DNA of 64,000 nt from positions 992,001-1,056,000 of the forward strand of contig OZ241979.1 in the NCBI GenBank assembly GCA_965204235.1, in the 5' to 3' direction. Numbering within the stretch: position 1 is the first letter of the stretch; each line of letters begins with the position of its first letter. The DNA comes from JAJDTQ01 sp965204235 (GTDB taxonomy: Bacteria; Desulfobacterota; Binatia; UBA9968; JAJDTQ01). This document shows positions 9,695 to 17,446 of the stretch, piece after piece. The notes under the pieces are model-generated. The model was given only the letters and a program-made list of their open reading frames with translations, made no database searches and was not told the origin of the DNA. Made by a program: the position numbers and the translations under genes.

Positions 9695-9929
9695 CGTCGA
9701 TTGGCACGAAAGCATCAATTGTACTCAGGTCCATGGAGCCAATGCCAGAAGCATTTTGTCTGCACCTTTGGAGCCGGGAGTTCGTTCCGCAGAAGTCTTG
9801 GACTGGAAAGGATATCGGATCAGGGTAATGTAAGCCAACCCCCGTATAAAGAACCTGTAAACAGGGACGGCTACCGCACTATCATACGGTTTTGTGGTGG
9901 CCGCTATTCCAAGATCCTCAATACTTACC
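9695..9929. other. intergenic gap between methylase and dCTP-deaminase-fold gene
   Basis: An open frame with a possible TTG start at 9701, 6 bases after the methylase stop, runs in plus orientation and into the antisense of the next gene. I recognise nothing in its translation. It could be the decayed start of a restriction partner, but nothing proves it. Confidence 0.3.
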
Positions 9930-10916
9930 TTACTCGATCTTCTCGTTGGTTTCTGTCTTTGTCCGGTTTAGATCATCATGTTGGGAAGCAACAGATTTTC
10001 CGAGTTTTTCTTCCAGGTCAGCCGTTCTCGTCTGTAAAGACTCGATCTCTTCTTGCAGTCCGATAACACGTTCGGCCGTCGTCGCCTGTTTTGCTGTCAT
10101 GTCACCTGTGATATTGTTGACATTCAGCGCGATAGTAACGATACCTAATGCTAAAGTTACGAATATAGCAACTGCACCAACAGTGGCGTAGCCCTGCAAA
10201 CGCTGAAGACTCTTCGCTGTTTGTTCAGCGCTTTCTCTTGATTCACGCAATGCCATGGGAATGGAGCTTCGGATTTCAGGTTGCTTAAGGTAAGTATCCA
10301 GTGTTTTTCTATTTTTATCCTTCGGGAAGGGTGTGTATATACCTTGGTAGGATTCTGTCGAACGGCTGTTGTTTACCCAATGGCCGTTAGGAGAAATTTT
10401 CGTAAACTCTAGCCATATCAATTTTTCTTCGTAGCAGAATTTGTATTTATTGGTAGTAAGATTATGCAACGGAATCAGAATACGACCCTTGAACCCCGGG
10501 TCAACAATGGGTCCCGTACCGAGAAGCAATCCTCGATGGACATTTGTAATTGTGAGATTGAACCTTACCGCCACATAGTCCGGAAGACGAAACTTTTCCC
10601 TGGTCGTGACGAAAGCAATCGAATTCGGCTCCAAAACAAAAGAACCTTTTTTGCTCAGGTCCACAGATTGCTTCTTTCCGTCATCCTCCCAATAGATGCA
10701 ATCTGCCCCCACGCTTGCCTCGTATGAGGCCGATTTGAGCTTCTCCGAATCAAAAGGATAGATCATCCCCGTAGTCCGGACATAGTCGTAGATGTCGGCG
10801 GAATTGAGCAACGCCGCCGGAATATCCGGGAACGGATCACGGGACTTGTACTCGTTGAACCGAGCCTTCGCGTCATCGTCATCGCGTAGGGGGTACTGTT
10901 CTTGCTGAGTCGTCAT
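9930..10916 (-). CDS. dCTP-deaminase/dUTPase-fold protein with C-terminal membrane anchor and coiled coil
   Basis: A 328-residue protein. Residues about 55-190 have the Dcd/dUTPase jelly-roll pattern: EPNSIAFVTTREKFRLP, VRFNLTITNVHRG and GPIVDPGFKGRILIPLHN. In E. coli Dcd the catalytic Glu138 lies in a VLEFYN strand; here the matching strand reads ILIPLHN, so the Glu is Pro, and the SSLAR segment is also lost. A single membrane helix (about 245-270) and a coiled coil (about 280-328) follow. It is probably a nucleotide-binding or sensing pseudo-enzyme anchored in the inner membrane. Its ATG overlaps the stop of the PurZ-like gene (ATGA), so the two are translationally coupled. Confidence 0.75.
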   Translation of the reverse strand: MTTQQEQYPLRDDDDAKARFNEYKSRDPFPDIPAALLNSADIYDYVRTTGMIYPFDSEKLKSASYEASVGADCIYWEDDGKKQSVDLSKKGSFVLEPNSIAFVTTREKFRLPDYVAVRFNLTITNVHRGLLLGTGPIVDPGFKGRILIPLHNLTTNKYKFCYEEKLIWLEFTKISPNGHWVNNSRSTESYQGIYTPFPKDKNRKTLDTYLKQPEIRSSIPMALRESRESAEQTAKSLQRLQGYATVGAVAIFVTLALGIVTIALNVNNITGDMTAKQATTAERVIGLQEEIESLQTRTADLEEKLGKSVASQHDDLNRTKTETNEKIE

Positions 10917-11959
10917 AAGGCTACCGCGTGCGCGATGTGCTTTTCTCTTGGATACATGGACTCCGACCCCGGCCCGAATCCTGCCCAATCCACGGATACG
11001 CCGATGGACCGCTCTACCGCTTTGACGAACTCCTCCGCCTTGTCCGTGACTCGTTCCTCTGCCCGGCACTGCCAATCCACGTAGTCGAGATGGTTGAGGA
11101 CGACCCGGGTAGGGACGTTCGCCCGGATCGCGTGGCGCACGACCTCGGCGTCGAACCTTGCGACTCGACGGATTCGGCGGGTCACGCTGGTCTTTTCCAC
11201 TATCTGCCCATCGGCCCCCGACTCCCGGACCACGGTGTTCCAGTCAATTTCCTGGGGAAGCGGGCCGGAGTTCCCCGACACCCGTATGGGGAAGGTCCTG
11301 AGCACCAGGGTCACGTCGTCCACGTCGAGGGGGCTCAGGCTGACCTCCGAGAGGAATCCTGCGGCCGTGGTGTCACGGGAAGTCACGTGTGGATAATGAT
11401 CCGAATGAAGCACTGACAAACCGAAACCCTGGGTCCCTTCGACGATCACCCGGCGGTTCTGCTGCAGGCAGCGCCGCGCTATCTCGCCGACAGGCTGGAG
11501 GTAAGGCTGCAACCGCGGGGCGTCCGCGGCCCTCTTCGACTGGCTTCGGCGCTCTATGCGCCGCATGACCGCGCCGCCGACGCCAGTCAGGGTCGAACCG
11601 ATGCGCGCCTCCAACCCTGCCTTCCGTTCCCTCTCCCTGTCTTCCTCGGTAATCACGAAGGCGTTCGGATCTACGCTAACTTCGTCACACGAGACGTGCC
11701 GGTTTCCCAATTCTTCCAAAAAGACGTCCACGTCGATATAGGAGCCGGCCCCTATGGCGCAGTGGATTCCAGGGATGAGGCAGGCGGTGGGCAGGCAGCG
11801 GAAGACGTGGCGCCGCCCGTCTTCGACGACGGTGTGGCCGGAGTTGGGTCCGCCGGTTCTGATTGCAACGGCCGCCTGTAGCCGTCCGGCCAGGAAGTGG
11901 GCGACCTTCCCCTTCCCTTCCGAGCCGTATTGACCGCCGACGACGATGGAAACCGGCAT
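10913..11959 (-). CDS. PurZ-like short adenylosuccinate synthetase-family enzyme
   Basis: A 348-residue member of the PurA family, about 80 residues shorter than housekeeping PurA. The GTP/IMP loop reads GGQYGSEGKGKV: the catalytic Asp13 of E. coli PurA is Ser13 here, the substitution reported for phage PurZ (2-aminoadenylosuccinate synthetase of diaminopurine phages). The His of the GHT motif (NSGHT) is retained, as are IGSTLTGVGG, VEGTQG, VTSRDTTAAG and a degenerate RVSGNSGP. The ATG at 11959 has GGAGAGG upstream. It is likely a ligase joining Asp to a purine nucleotide, with a substrate that need not be IMP. Coupled to the dCTP-deaminase-fold gene. Confidence 0.85.
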   Translation of the reverse strand: MPVSIVVGGQYGSEGKGKVAHFLAGRLQAAVAIRTGGPNSGHTVVEDGRRHVFRCLPTACLIPGIHCAIGAGSYIDVDVFLEELGNRHVSCDEVSVDPNAFVITEEDRERERKAGLEARIGSTLTGVGGAVMRRIERRSQSKRAADAPRLQPYLQPVGEIARRCLQQNRRVIVEGTQGFGLSVLHSDHYPHVTSRDTTAAGFLSEVSLSPLDVDDVTLVLRTFPIRVSGNSGPLPQEIDWNTVVRESGADGQIVEKTSVTRRIRRVARFDAEVVRHAIRANVPTRVVLNHLDYVDWQCRAEERVTDKAEEFVKAVERSIGVSVDWAGFGPGSESMYPREKHIAHAVAL

Positions 11960-12108
11960 GGCAACGCCTCTCCATGAAGTTCAGTCGATATCGGAGCCTT
12001 TCGCGGCGACAGCCCATGCCGCCTTCCGCCCTTGCGGGTTACGCGCAGATAGACGAACGATGGACCGCAGGCATCGGCATGGGCGGCGGCGAACCGGCTC
12101 CACCGGGG

Positions 12109-12279
12109 TCAGGAAGACTGAGATGTCTTAGGGGCTGCCTTCGTGAACCCCTCGAACAGCCCTTCGAGGCGGGCCATCCGTTCCCGCAGATCGGCCACGT
12201 CCCGGTGCAGGTTCCAGAGGAAACCCAGGATGGCAACGCCAAGAGCGACGGTAGCGTAATCGAAAATCGCGTTGGACAT
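12109..12279 (-). CDS. 56-residue membrane/coiled-coil protein
   Basis: A short open frame from an ATG at 12279 to a TGA at 12109 encodes one hydrophobic helix (DYATVALGVAILGFLW) followed by a charged amphipathic helix containing LRERMARLEGLFEGF. The last motif is nearly identical to the C-terminus of the 98-residue protein at 2248-2544, which supports real coding. It lies 35 bases downstream of the large fusion gene and upstream of the PurZ-like gene on the same strand, so it may belong to that transcript. Function unknown. Confidence 0.65.
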   Translation of the reverse strand: MSNAIFDYATVALGVAILGFLWNLHRDVADLRERMARLEGLFEGFTKAAPKTSQSS

Positions 12280-12314
12280 GGTGACTCCGTATCTAATCTA
12301 CCACGACGCCAACA

Positions 12315-14417
12315 TCAAGGGAAAACCCTTCCTCCGGGGTCCTGCACTCCAAGGGAAAGGAGGCGTTCCAGCACTTCCGCATGGAGGTCGTCCTTCGTGC
12401 GGTCGTTCTCGACCCGGACATGGGCGAGTTCGCCGAGCATGGCGACACCTCGTTCCGAGAGGTGTCGAAGGGTCTGCTCCCGACCGGAGCCTTTCGCGGA
12501 CGTCTTCGCGGGCGAAGGCCCATCTTGCCTGCCACCGTCTCGCGTCACGTGCACATGCACGAAGGCCGGACCGTAGGTCTCGACCTGGAAGGCATGGTCT
12601 TCGGGGAAACGGAGTCCGTCGATCACGACCTTTCCCTCCGAGGGCAACCGCTCCTTCAACCGGCGGCAGAGCCAGCGCTGTCCGGGATCTTCGTGGATCT
12701 GCGCCCCCAGGTCCTGAAGCGCTTTTCCCGTCACGGGCCTGCCGTCCTTCCGCAGTTCGTCTGCGAGCACTTGGCTGAACCTTCCGTAGGCGTAGCCCCG
12801 GCTTTCCAGGAAACGGGCAACGGTGGTCTTGCCGGCGCCGGTCTCGCCGCTCACGCCGACCACGCGCCGGTCCAGCCAGTCACCGGGCTGGCGGGCAAGG
12901 TCGGGTACGATGAGGTATTCTTCCTCGTCGTTGCCCAGGCCCTCGAACTTTCCGGTCCAGAAGAACAGGCCCACCAGGGCGGACGTGACCGCGTCCAGTT
13001 CGTCGTGGGACAGCTTGTCCGAAGAGATCGGCCCGCGGACCCCGAAATCGAGCAGGGCCCGGGTCAAATGCTCCAGGCCCTTCTTCTTCCGGGGTATCCC
13101 CAGGATGTCCTGGGCGGCGCCGGGGTAGCTTTCGATGACCGGGATGCCGAGCTTCCGAAAGTGCGTCGCCAGACGGATGCCCCGGGCGGTGAGGCCCTGC
13201 ATGTTCAGGATCAGCGTGGGATAGACGTGGACGCCCCGCGCCCGGAGCAGGCGCTCGCATTCACGGGTGATGCCGAACTCCTCCCTGGCCGGGTCGTCGT
13301 CCGTGGTGCGGGTACGCCCGTACGGCAGGGACAGGGGGGAGTCGATGGAGACCACGTGGGGCCGGGCGCAGACGGTCTCGCTGATGAGGTCGAGGTCGCT
13401 GCCGATGCGCTGCGTGAGGGCGTAGTCGTCCGTGAGCAGGCACCACCCGGAGGCCCGGGCCTCCGACCCGGTCAGGTCGATGCCGACCACGCGCAGCGGC
13501 CGTTCGCGCACGCCCTGCATCAACTGCCCGTAGGTGGTGCGGGGACCCTTCGCGCCCCGGTAGGGCGGCACGTAGATCCGATGCCCCGCCTCGGCCTTTC
13601 GGCTGGCGGCCCACGCCAGTCTCCGAGGTTTGGCCAGGAACCGGGGCGGCGGGGCGCCGAGGACGCGGGCGCCCCCGTCCGCGGCCTTGCGCCGGATGGC
13701 CTCGTCCAGGATCGCCTGCATCCCCACGATGTCGGCGTGGTTGTATTCGATGAGGGTCTTGCAGGCCGCGGAGTCCCCCATCTGGTACTGGTACCAGAGC
13801 ACCGGGGCCATGGCGCCGTCCACGTCGGCCACGTGGCTTCGCCCGTCCACGCGGATGGAGCGCTCGATGGCCTTCTGGTTGCCCACGAGCCCCACGGAAC
13901 GCCCGAAGAACCGCAGGTCCACGTGCGCTTCGGGGAGCTTCACGTCGGGGAACTCCCGTTCCATGAACTTCGTGTCGAACACCGAGCCGTTGAAGGTCAC
14001 CAGGCAGGCGGCCCCGGACAGCAGACGGGCCAAGGCCGCCTTGCTGCCGCCCCGGACGTGGCAATAGTACTCGCCGGCCAAGCCGACGCCCACGATGGTG
14101 ACGTAATCGTAGTAGATGCTCAGGCCGGTGGTCTCCACGTCCAGGAACGCCGTGGAGCCGGGCAGGGTCAGGGCGATGCGGTAATGCTCCCGACCGGGCA
14201 GTCGGCGGGCGAAGAAGTCCATGTCCCCCCGGGCCAGGGCGGCGCGGGACTCGGCCAGCAGGTCCGGGACCGACCCGGCCTCCCGATGCCGGAACAGGTC
14301 CGCCTGATGGAAGGAGGCGCGTTCGAGGTCGTCCCAGGTGCGTATCCCCTGTTCCCAGAGCGCCCGCTCCTTCTTTGCCCCGATCCCCGGAAGGTGGATG
14401 AAGGTGGATTCCAGCAC
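12315..14417 (-). CDS. three-domain fusion: HhH/RNase_H_2 exonuclease - DUF429 - P-loop nucleotide kinase
   Basis: A 700-residue protein. Residues 8-33 form a helix-hairpin-helix (LPGIGAKKERALWEQGI). Residues about 85-240 are a YprB-like RNase H/DEDD domain with FLDVETTGL (D93, E95), TFNGSVFDTKFM and a late D229 in EYNHADIVGM. Residues about 308-490 are DUF429 (predicted RNase H-fold nuclease): VVGIDLTGSEARASGW, SIDSPLSLP, ESYPGAAQDILG and HDELDAVTSALVG. Residues about 517-690 are a P-loop kinase domain with GVSGETGAGKTT and VVIDGLRFPED, resembling dNMP or dephospho-CoA kinases. The start is GTG, 18 bases after the redoxin stop. I know no described protein with this exact order. It probably processes nucleic acid and phosphorylates a nucleotide, perhaps with the downstream PurZ-like enzyme. 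Confidence 0.82.
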   Translation of the reverse strand: MLESTFIHLPGIGAKKERALWEQGIRTWDDLERASFHQADLFRHREAGSVPDLLAESRAALARGDMDFFARRLPGREHYRIALTLPGSTAFLDVETTGLSIYYDYVTIVGVGLAGEYYCHVRGGSKAALARLLSGAACLVTFNGSVFDTKFMEREFPDVKLPEAHVDLRFFGRSVGLVGNQKAIERSIRVDGRSHVADVDGAMAPVLWYQYQMGDSAACKTLIEYNHADIVGMQAILDEAIRRKAADGGARVLGAPPPRFLAKPRRLAWAASRKAEAGHRIYVPPYRGAKGPRTTYGQLMQGVRERPLRVVGIDLTGSEARASGWCLLTDDYALTQRIGSDLDLISETVCARPHVVSIDSPLSLPYGRTRTTDDDPAREEFGITRECERLLRARGVHVYPTLILNMQGLTARGIRLATHFRKLGIPVIESYPGAAQDILGIPRKKKGLEHLTRALLDFGVRGPISSDKLSHDELDAVTSALVGLFFWTGKFEGLGNDEEEYLIVPDLARQPGDWLDRRVVGVSGETGAGKTTVARFLESRGYAYGRFSQVLADELRKDGRPVTGKALQDLGAQIHEDPGQRWLCRRLKERLPSEGKVVIDGLRFPEDHAFQVETYGPAFVHVHVTRDGGRQDGPSPAKTSAKGSGREQTLRHLSERGVAMLGELAHVRVENDRTKDDLHAEVLERLLSLGVQDPGGRVFP

Positions 14418-14435
14418 ACCCAGCCATTCCCTCGG

Positions 14436-14960
14436 CTATTCCTTCAGTAGCCGCCGTATCTCGCGCTCCATCTCCGCGTAGCCCCCCTCACCGAAACGGG
14501 TGTACCGGACCACGCCGCCCTTATCGACGATGTGCAGCGTGGGCCAGTAACGGGTGCCGTACCGTTTCCAGGTGGCGAAGTCGTTGTCCAGCGCCACCGG
14601 AAACTTCACCCCCAGCCGCTTGCAAGCCTTCCGGACCTTGTCCAGGTCGTGTTCCCAGGCGAACTCCGGCGAGTGGATGCCCACCACCACGAAGCCCTGG
14701 GGTCCATACTTTTCATGCCAGCCCGCCAACTGCGGGATCGTGTTGGTGCAGTTGATTCAACCGTAGGTCCAGAACTCGATGAGGACCACCTTCCCCCGGA
14801 GGTCCGCGAGTCGCAACGGCTCCGAGTTGATCCACGTCTCGTTGGTGAACTCCGGCGCCGCCTTGCCCAACAACGAGGCCGCGGCCCCGCCGGAAGCCGC
14901 AAGCGCCATGAACCCCATGAGGGCCGCGAGCGCGAGTTTCCGCATCCCGGATTGCTTCAT
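14436..14960 (-). CDS. selenocysteine-containing TlpA/DipZ-like redoxin
   Basis: Reading through an in-frame TGA (14759-14757) gives a 174-residue exported thioredoxin-fold protein. It has a signal peptide (residues 7-25), then EFWTYG-U-INCTNTIP, where family members have C-x-x-C (usually WTYSCINC), then VVVGIHSPEFAWEHD, PVALDNDFATW and the cis-Pro loop RYWPT. TGA replaces exactly the first redox Cys, the classic Cys-to-Sec exchange (U68, C71). Directly 3' of the UGA the RNA can form a 7-bp stem, CAACUGC (14754-14748) with GCAGUUG (14733-14727), a position expected for a bacterial SECIS. The product is presumably a periplasmic thiol/selenol oxidoreductase. The alternative is a nonsense pseudogene. 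Confidence 0.8.
14727..14754 (-). promoter_or_regulatory. candidate bacterial SECIS hairpin
   Basis: A perfect 7-base inverted repeat, 14748-14754 and 14727-14733, with a 14-base loop begins 2 bases after the in-frame UGA of the redoxin gene. Bacterial SECIS elements lie within the reading frame immediately downstream of the UGA. The loop lacks an obvious apical GU, so recognition by SelB is inferred from position only. Confidence 0.5.
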
Positions 14961-15145
14961 GTGTCTATACCTCCGACGCCATTATGCCGATCTTGCAGGA
15001 TGGGTACAATCCCAATCCCCCGCCTGACCCGACCGCGGGCAAGGTCGATGGGTCCGTTCGGGTCGGTGGGGGTGTCTCGAAGGGACTGGAAACCCCGTGT
15101 CCCTTGTTGCATAATCATCGACGGCGCGACGAGAAGGGGGGGACC

Positions 15146-15541
15146 GTGACGGAGTTCGAAGCGGCAACGCTTGCCATCCAGCAGTCGATGCTTGCCATCC
15201 AGCAGTCAACGCTTGTGATGCAACAGGTCCAGGCCGCGGTTGCCCTGCTGGTGGGAGCCGCACAAATTGCGGTAGTCGCCTGGGGCATCCGGGCCATGAC
15301 GCGCGAAAGCGCCAAACGTGAACGGCACCACACCGAAAGGCACACCGAGGTCATGGCGGCGCTCCGGCAGCAAGGCCAGGTACTCGAAACCCTGATTCGG
15401 CAGCAAAGCCAAGTGTTCGAGCGGCAGGGTCAGGCATTGGAACGGCTAGGCCAAGCCCTGGATCGGCAGGGTCAGGCCCTGGAACGGCAAGGCCAGGTAC
15501 TCGAAGCCCTGCTCCGGCGGGAGCGGAGAGAGAACCCATAA
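15146..15541 (+). CDS. small membrane protein with Gln/Arg-rich coiled-coil repeats
   Basis: A 131-residue protein. It has a duplicated AIQQS(M/T)L segment near the N-terminus, one hydrophobic helix (VALLVGAAQIAVVAWGI), then at least six 7-residue repeats of the form (R/L)QGQ(A/V)LE, predicted coiled coil. The GTG at 15146 is chosen for its AGAAGGGGGG upstream. The architecture (one helix plus heptads) parallels the proteins at 2248 and 12109, but the sequence motif differs. Function unknown. Confidence 0.65.
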   Translation: MTEFEAATLAIQQSMLAIQQSTLVMQQVQAAVALLVGAAQIAVVAWGIRAMTRESAKRERHHTERHTEVMAALRQQGQVLETLIRQQSQVFERQGQALERLGQALDRQGQALERQGQVLEALLRRERRENP

Positions 15542-15653
15542 CCCCCGGTCCACGGATGCCCTGCGACTACGCGGCCCTGCCGGACCGACCGGGGGCGCCG
15601 ATCCGGCCTGCGCGGAGGACGTCGGCGCCAAGGCCCGTGAGCGCGGCGGCTGG

Positions 15654-17099
15654 ATGAGGCGGCGCGAGGCCGACGTGGTGGTGGTGGGCTACGGCGGCGC
15701 CGGCGCGGCTGCGGCCATTGCCGCGTCCGACCGGGGCGCCCGGGTCCTCATCGTGGAGAAGGAGGCCCGGGGCGGCGGCAACACCCGGCTCTCGTCCGGC
15801 TCGGTGCGCACTTTCGGCGCGGTGGAGCGGGCGGTGGAGCACGTGGCGTTCCTGTGCGGCGGCGCCACCGACCCGGCGGTCATCGAAGCCTTGGTACAGG
15901 AAAGCCGCCGCAACGAGCCGTGGCTGCGCTCCCTCGGGGGCGAGGTGCGCGTGGACCCGCTGTATGCCCCGCCCGCGAGCTATCCCATCTATCCCGCGGG
16001 GGCGGCGTCGCCCGGGCAGCCGGGGGCGGATGGGGTGGGTCCGCGGCTGCGGGTCGCCGGCCCGGCCACGGCCAACGGGCGCGACCTGTGGGCGCTGCTG
16101 GCCCGGAACGTGGAGGCACGGCGCATCCCCGTGCTCTGCCGCAGCCCGGCCGCACGGCTCTTGCGCGGGCGGGACGGCGCCGTCACCGGGGTGCTCGCCC
16201 GGGACCACCGGGGCGATCTCCACATCCGCGCCCGCAAGGCTGTGGTGCTCGCCTGCGGCGGCTACGAACGGGACCCCGACATGCAGGTCCAGTTCCTGGG
16301 CCAACGGTACGAGACCCTGGGAGCCCCGGGCCATACCGGGGACGGCGTCCGCATGGCCGCGGACGTGGGCGCGTCCCTGTGGCACATGAACGCGGTGGCC
16401 GCGGGCTTCGGCTACCGGGTGGACGGGTTCGACTGCGCCGTCATCCACGCCATGCCGGACCCGGGGTTCATCTACGTGGACCGGAGGGCGCGCCGTTTCG
16501 TGGACGAGACCGCCATGGACGCCCACGCGGTGGGCTCGCTGGTGACGGAGCTGGACATGGAGACCATGGAGCGGCCCCGGGTGCCGTCCTTCGTGGTCTT
16601 CGACGAGCGCACGCGGCTGGCCGGCCCGGTGGGCAACACCGAACGGGGCGCCGCCGCCGACCTGTACCAATGGAGCGAGGACAACGCCGCGGAGGTGGCC
16701 AAGGGCTGGATCCGCACGGGCGCGGCCCCGGGAGACTTGGCCGACGCCTTGGGGCTGGACCCGCGAGCGCTCGAACGGACCGTCCGGGAATACAACTTGG
16801 CGTGCGCCCAAAGGCGCGACCCGGACCTGGGCCGCGACCCGGCCACCCTGCGGCCGTTGGAGCGCAGTCCGTTCTACGGCGCCGCGCTGTGGCCGTCCCT
16901 GTTCAACACCCAGGGCGGCCCCAGGCGCAACGCCCGGGCCCAGGTGCTGGACGCCTGGGGCCGGCCCATCCGGGGGTTGTACGCCGCGGGCGAACTGGGA
17001 TCCCTGTGGTCCCGGAACTACCCGGGCGCGGGCAACCTGACGGAGGTCCTGGCCTTCGGCCGCCTCGCAGGCCGCAACGCAGCGGCCGAGGGCCGGTGA
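15654..17099 (+). CDS. FAD-dependent oxidoreductase (fumarate reductase/3-ketosteroid dehydrogenase-like)
   Basis: A 481-residue flavoprotein. The FAD dinucleotide fold is at the N-terminus (DVVVVGYGGAGAAAAIAAS, then LIVEK about 20 residues later), followed by GGNTRLSSGSVR, a mid-protein KAVVLACGGYERD and the C-terminal PIRGLYAAGELGS and PGAGNLTEVLAFGRLAG that close the FAD site. Family members reduce or desaturate C-C bonds; the substrate is unknown. No signal peptide, so cytoplasmic. It has no strong ribosome binding site. Confidence 0.88.
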   Translation: MRRREADVVVVGYGGAGAAAAIAASDRGARVLIVEKEARGGGNTRLSSGSVRTFGAVERAVEHVAFLCGGATDPAVIEALVQESRRNEPWLRSLGGEVRVDPLYAPPASYPIYPAGAASPGQPGADGVGPRLRVAGPATANGRDLWALLARNVEARRIPVLCRSPAARLLRGRDGAVTGVLARDHRGDLHIRARKAVVLACGGYERDPDMQVQFLGQRYETLGAPGHTGDGVRMAADVGASLWHMNAVAAGFGYRVDGFDCAVIHAMPDPGFIYVDRRARRFVDETAMDAHAVGSLVTELDMETMERPRVPSFVVFDERTRLAGPVGNTERGAAADLYQWSEDNAAEVAKGWIRTGAAPGDLADALGLDPRALERTVREYNLACAQRRDPDLGRDPATLRPLERSPFYGAALWPSLFNTQGGPRRNARAQVLDAWGRPIRGLYAAGELGSLWSRNYPGAGNLTEVLAFGRLAGRNAAAEGR

Positions 17100-17446
17100 C
17101 GGCGTGGGAACGCAGGCCGCGGGCCATCGGCGCTTGCAGACAGTGACCGCGGACGGTAAACGGGGAGCAAGTGGAAAGCGCGTCCTTCGACTTCGCTTCG
17201 CTACGCTCAGGACGAACGGGGACCGTGGTTCAGAGAACGGGAATCGTTGTCCGGAGAACGGGGACTGTGGTTCAGGGTTTCCTCTCGTTTTCGACCTGCT
17301 CATCAATCGGCCACATCTATGAAGGGAAACCCTGAACAATTGCTCCCGTTCGTCCTGAGCGTAGCGAAGTCGAAGGACGCGCTTTTCCATAGGGAGAGGC
17401 GCCTCAAGCCGGAATTGTTCAGAGGTTCCGAAGAAAGGACAACACC
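17100..17446. repeat. intergenic region with two opposed copies of the dispersed repeat
   Basis: An inverted copy of the dispersed element (GTCCTTCGACTTCGCTTCGC core, about 17175-17215) is followed by short direct repeats (GAACGGGGACCGTGGTTCAG-like units, 17211-17275) and then a longer forward copy (about 17325-17425) that ends just before the ribosome binding site of the next gene. No coding sequence seen. Confidence 0.75.

Noticed and set aside
10913..11959. Housekeeping adenylosuccinate synthetase (purA)
   Set aside because: Too short (348 residues), catalytic Asp replaced by Ser, and located in an accessory island coupled to a membrane protein.
14436..14960. Two separate short genes or a simple nonsense pseudogene
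   Set aside because: The TGA replaces precisely the first redox Cys, both sides are conserved in one frame and a hairpin follows, which favours Sec recoding.
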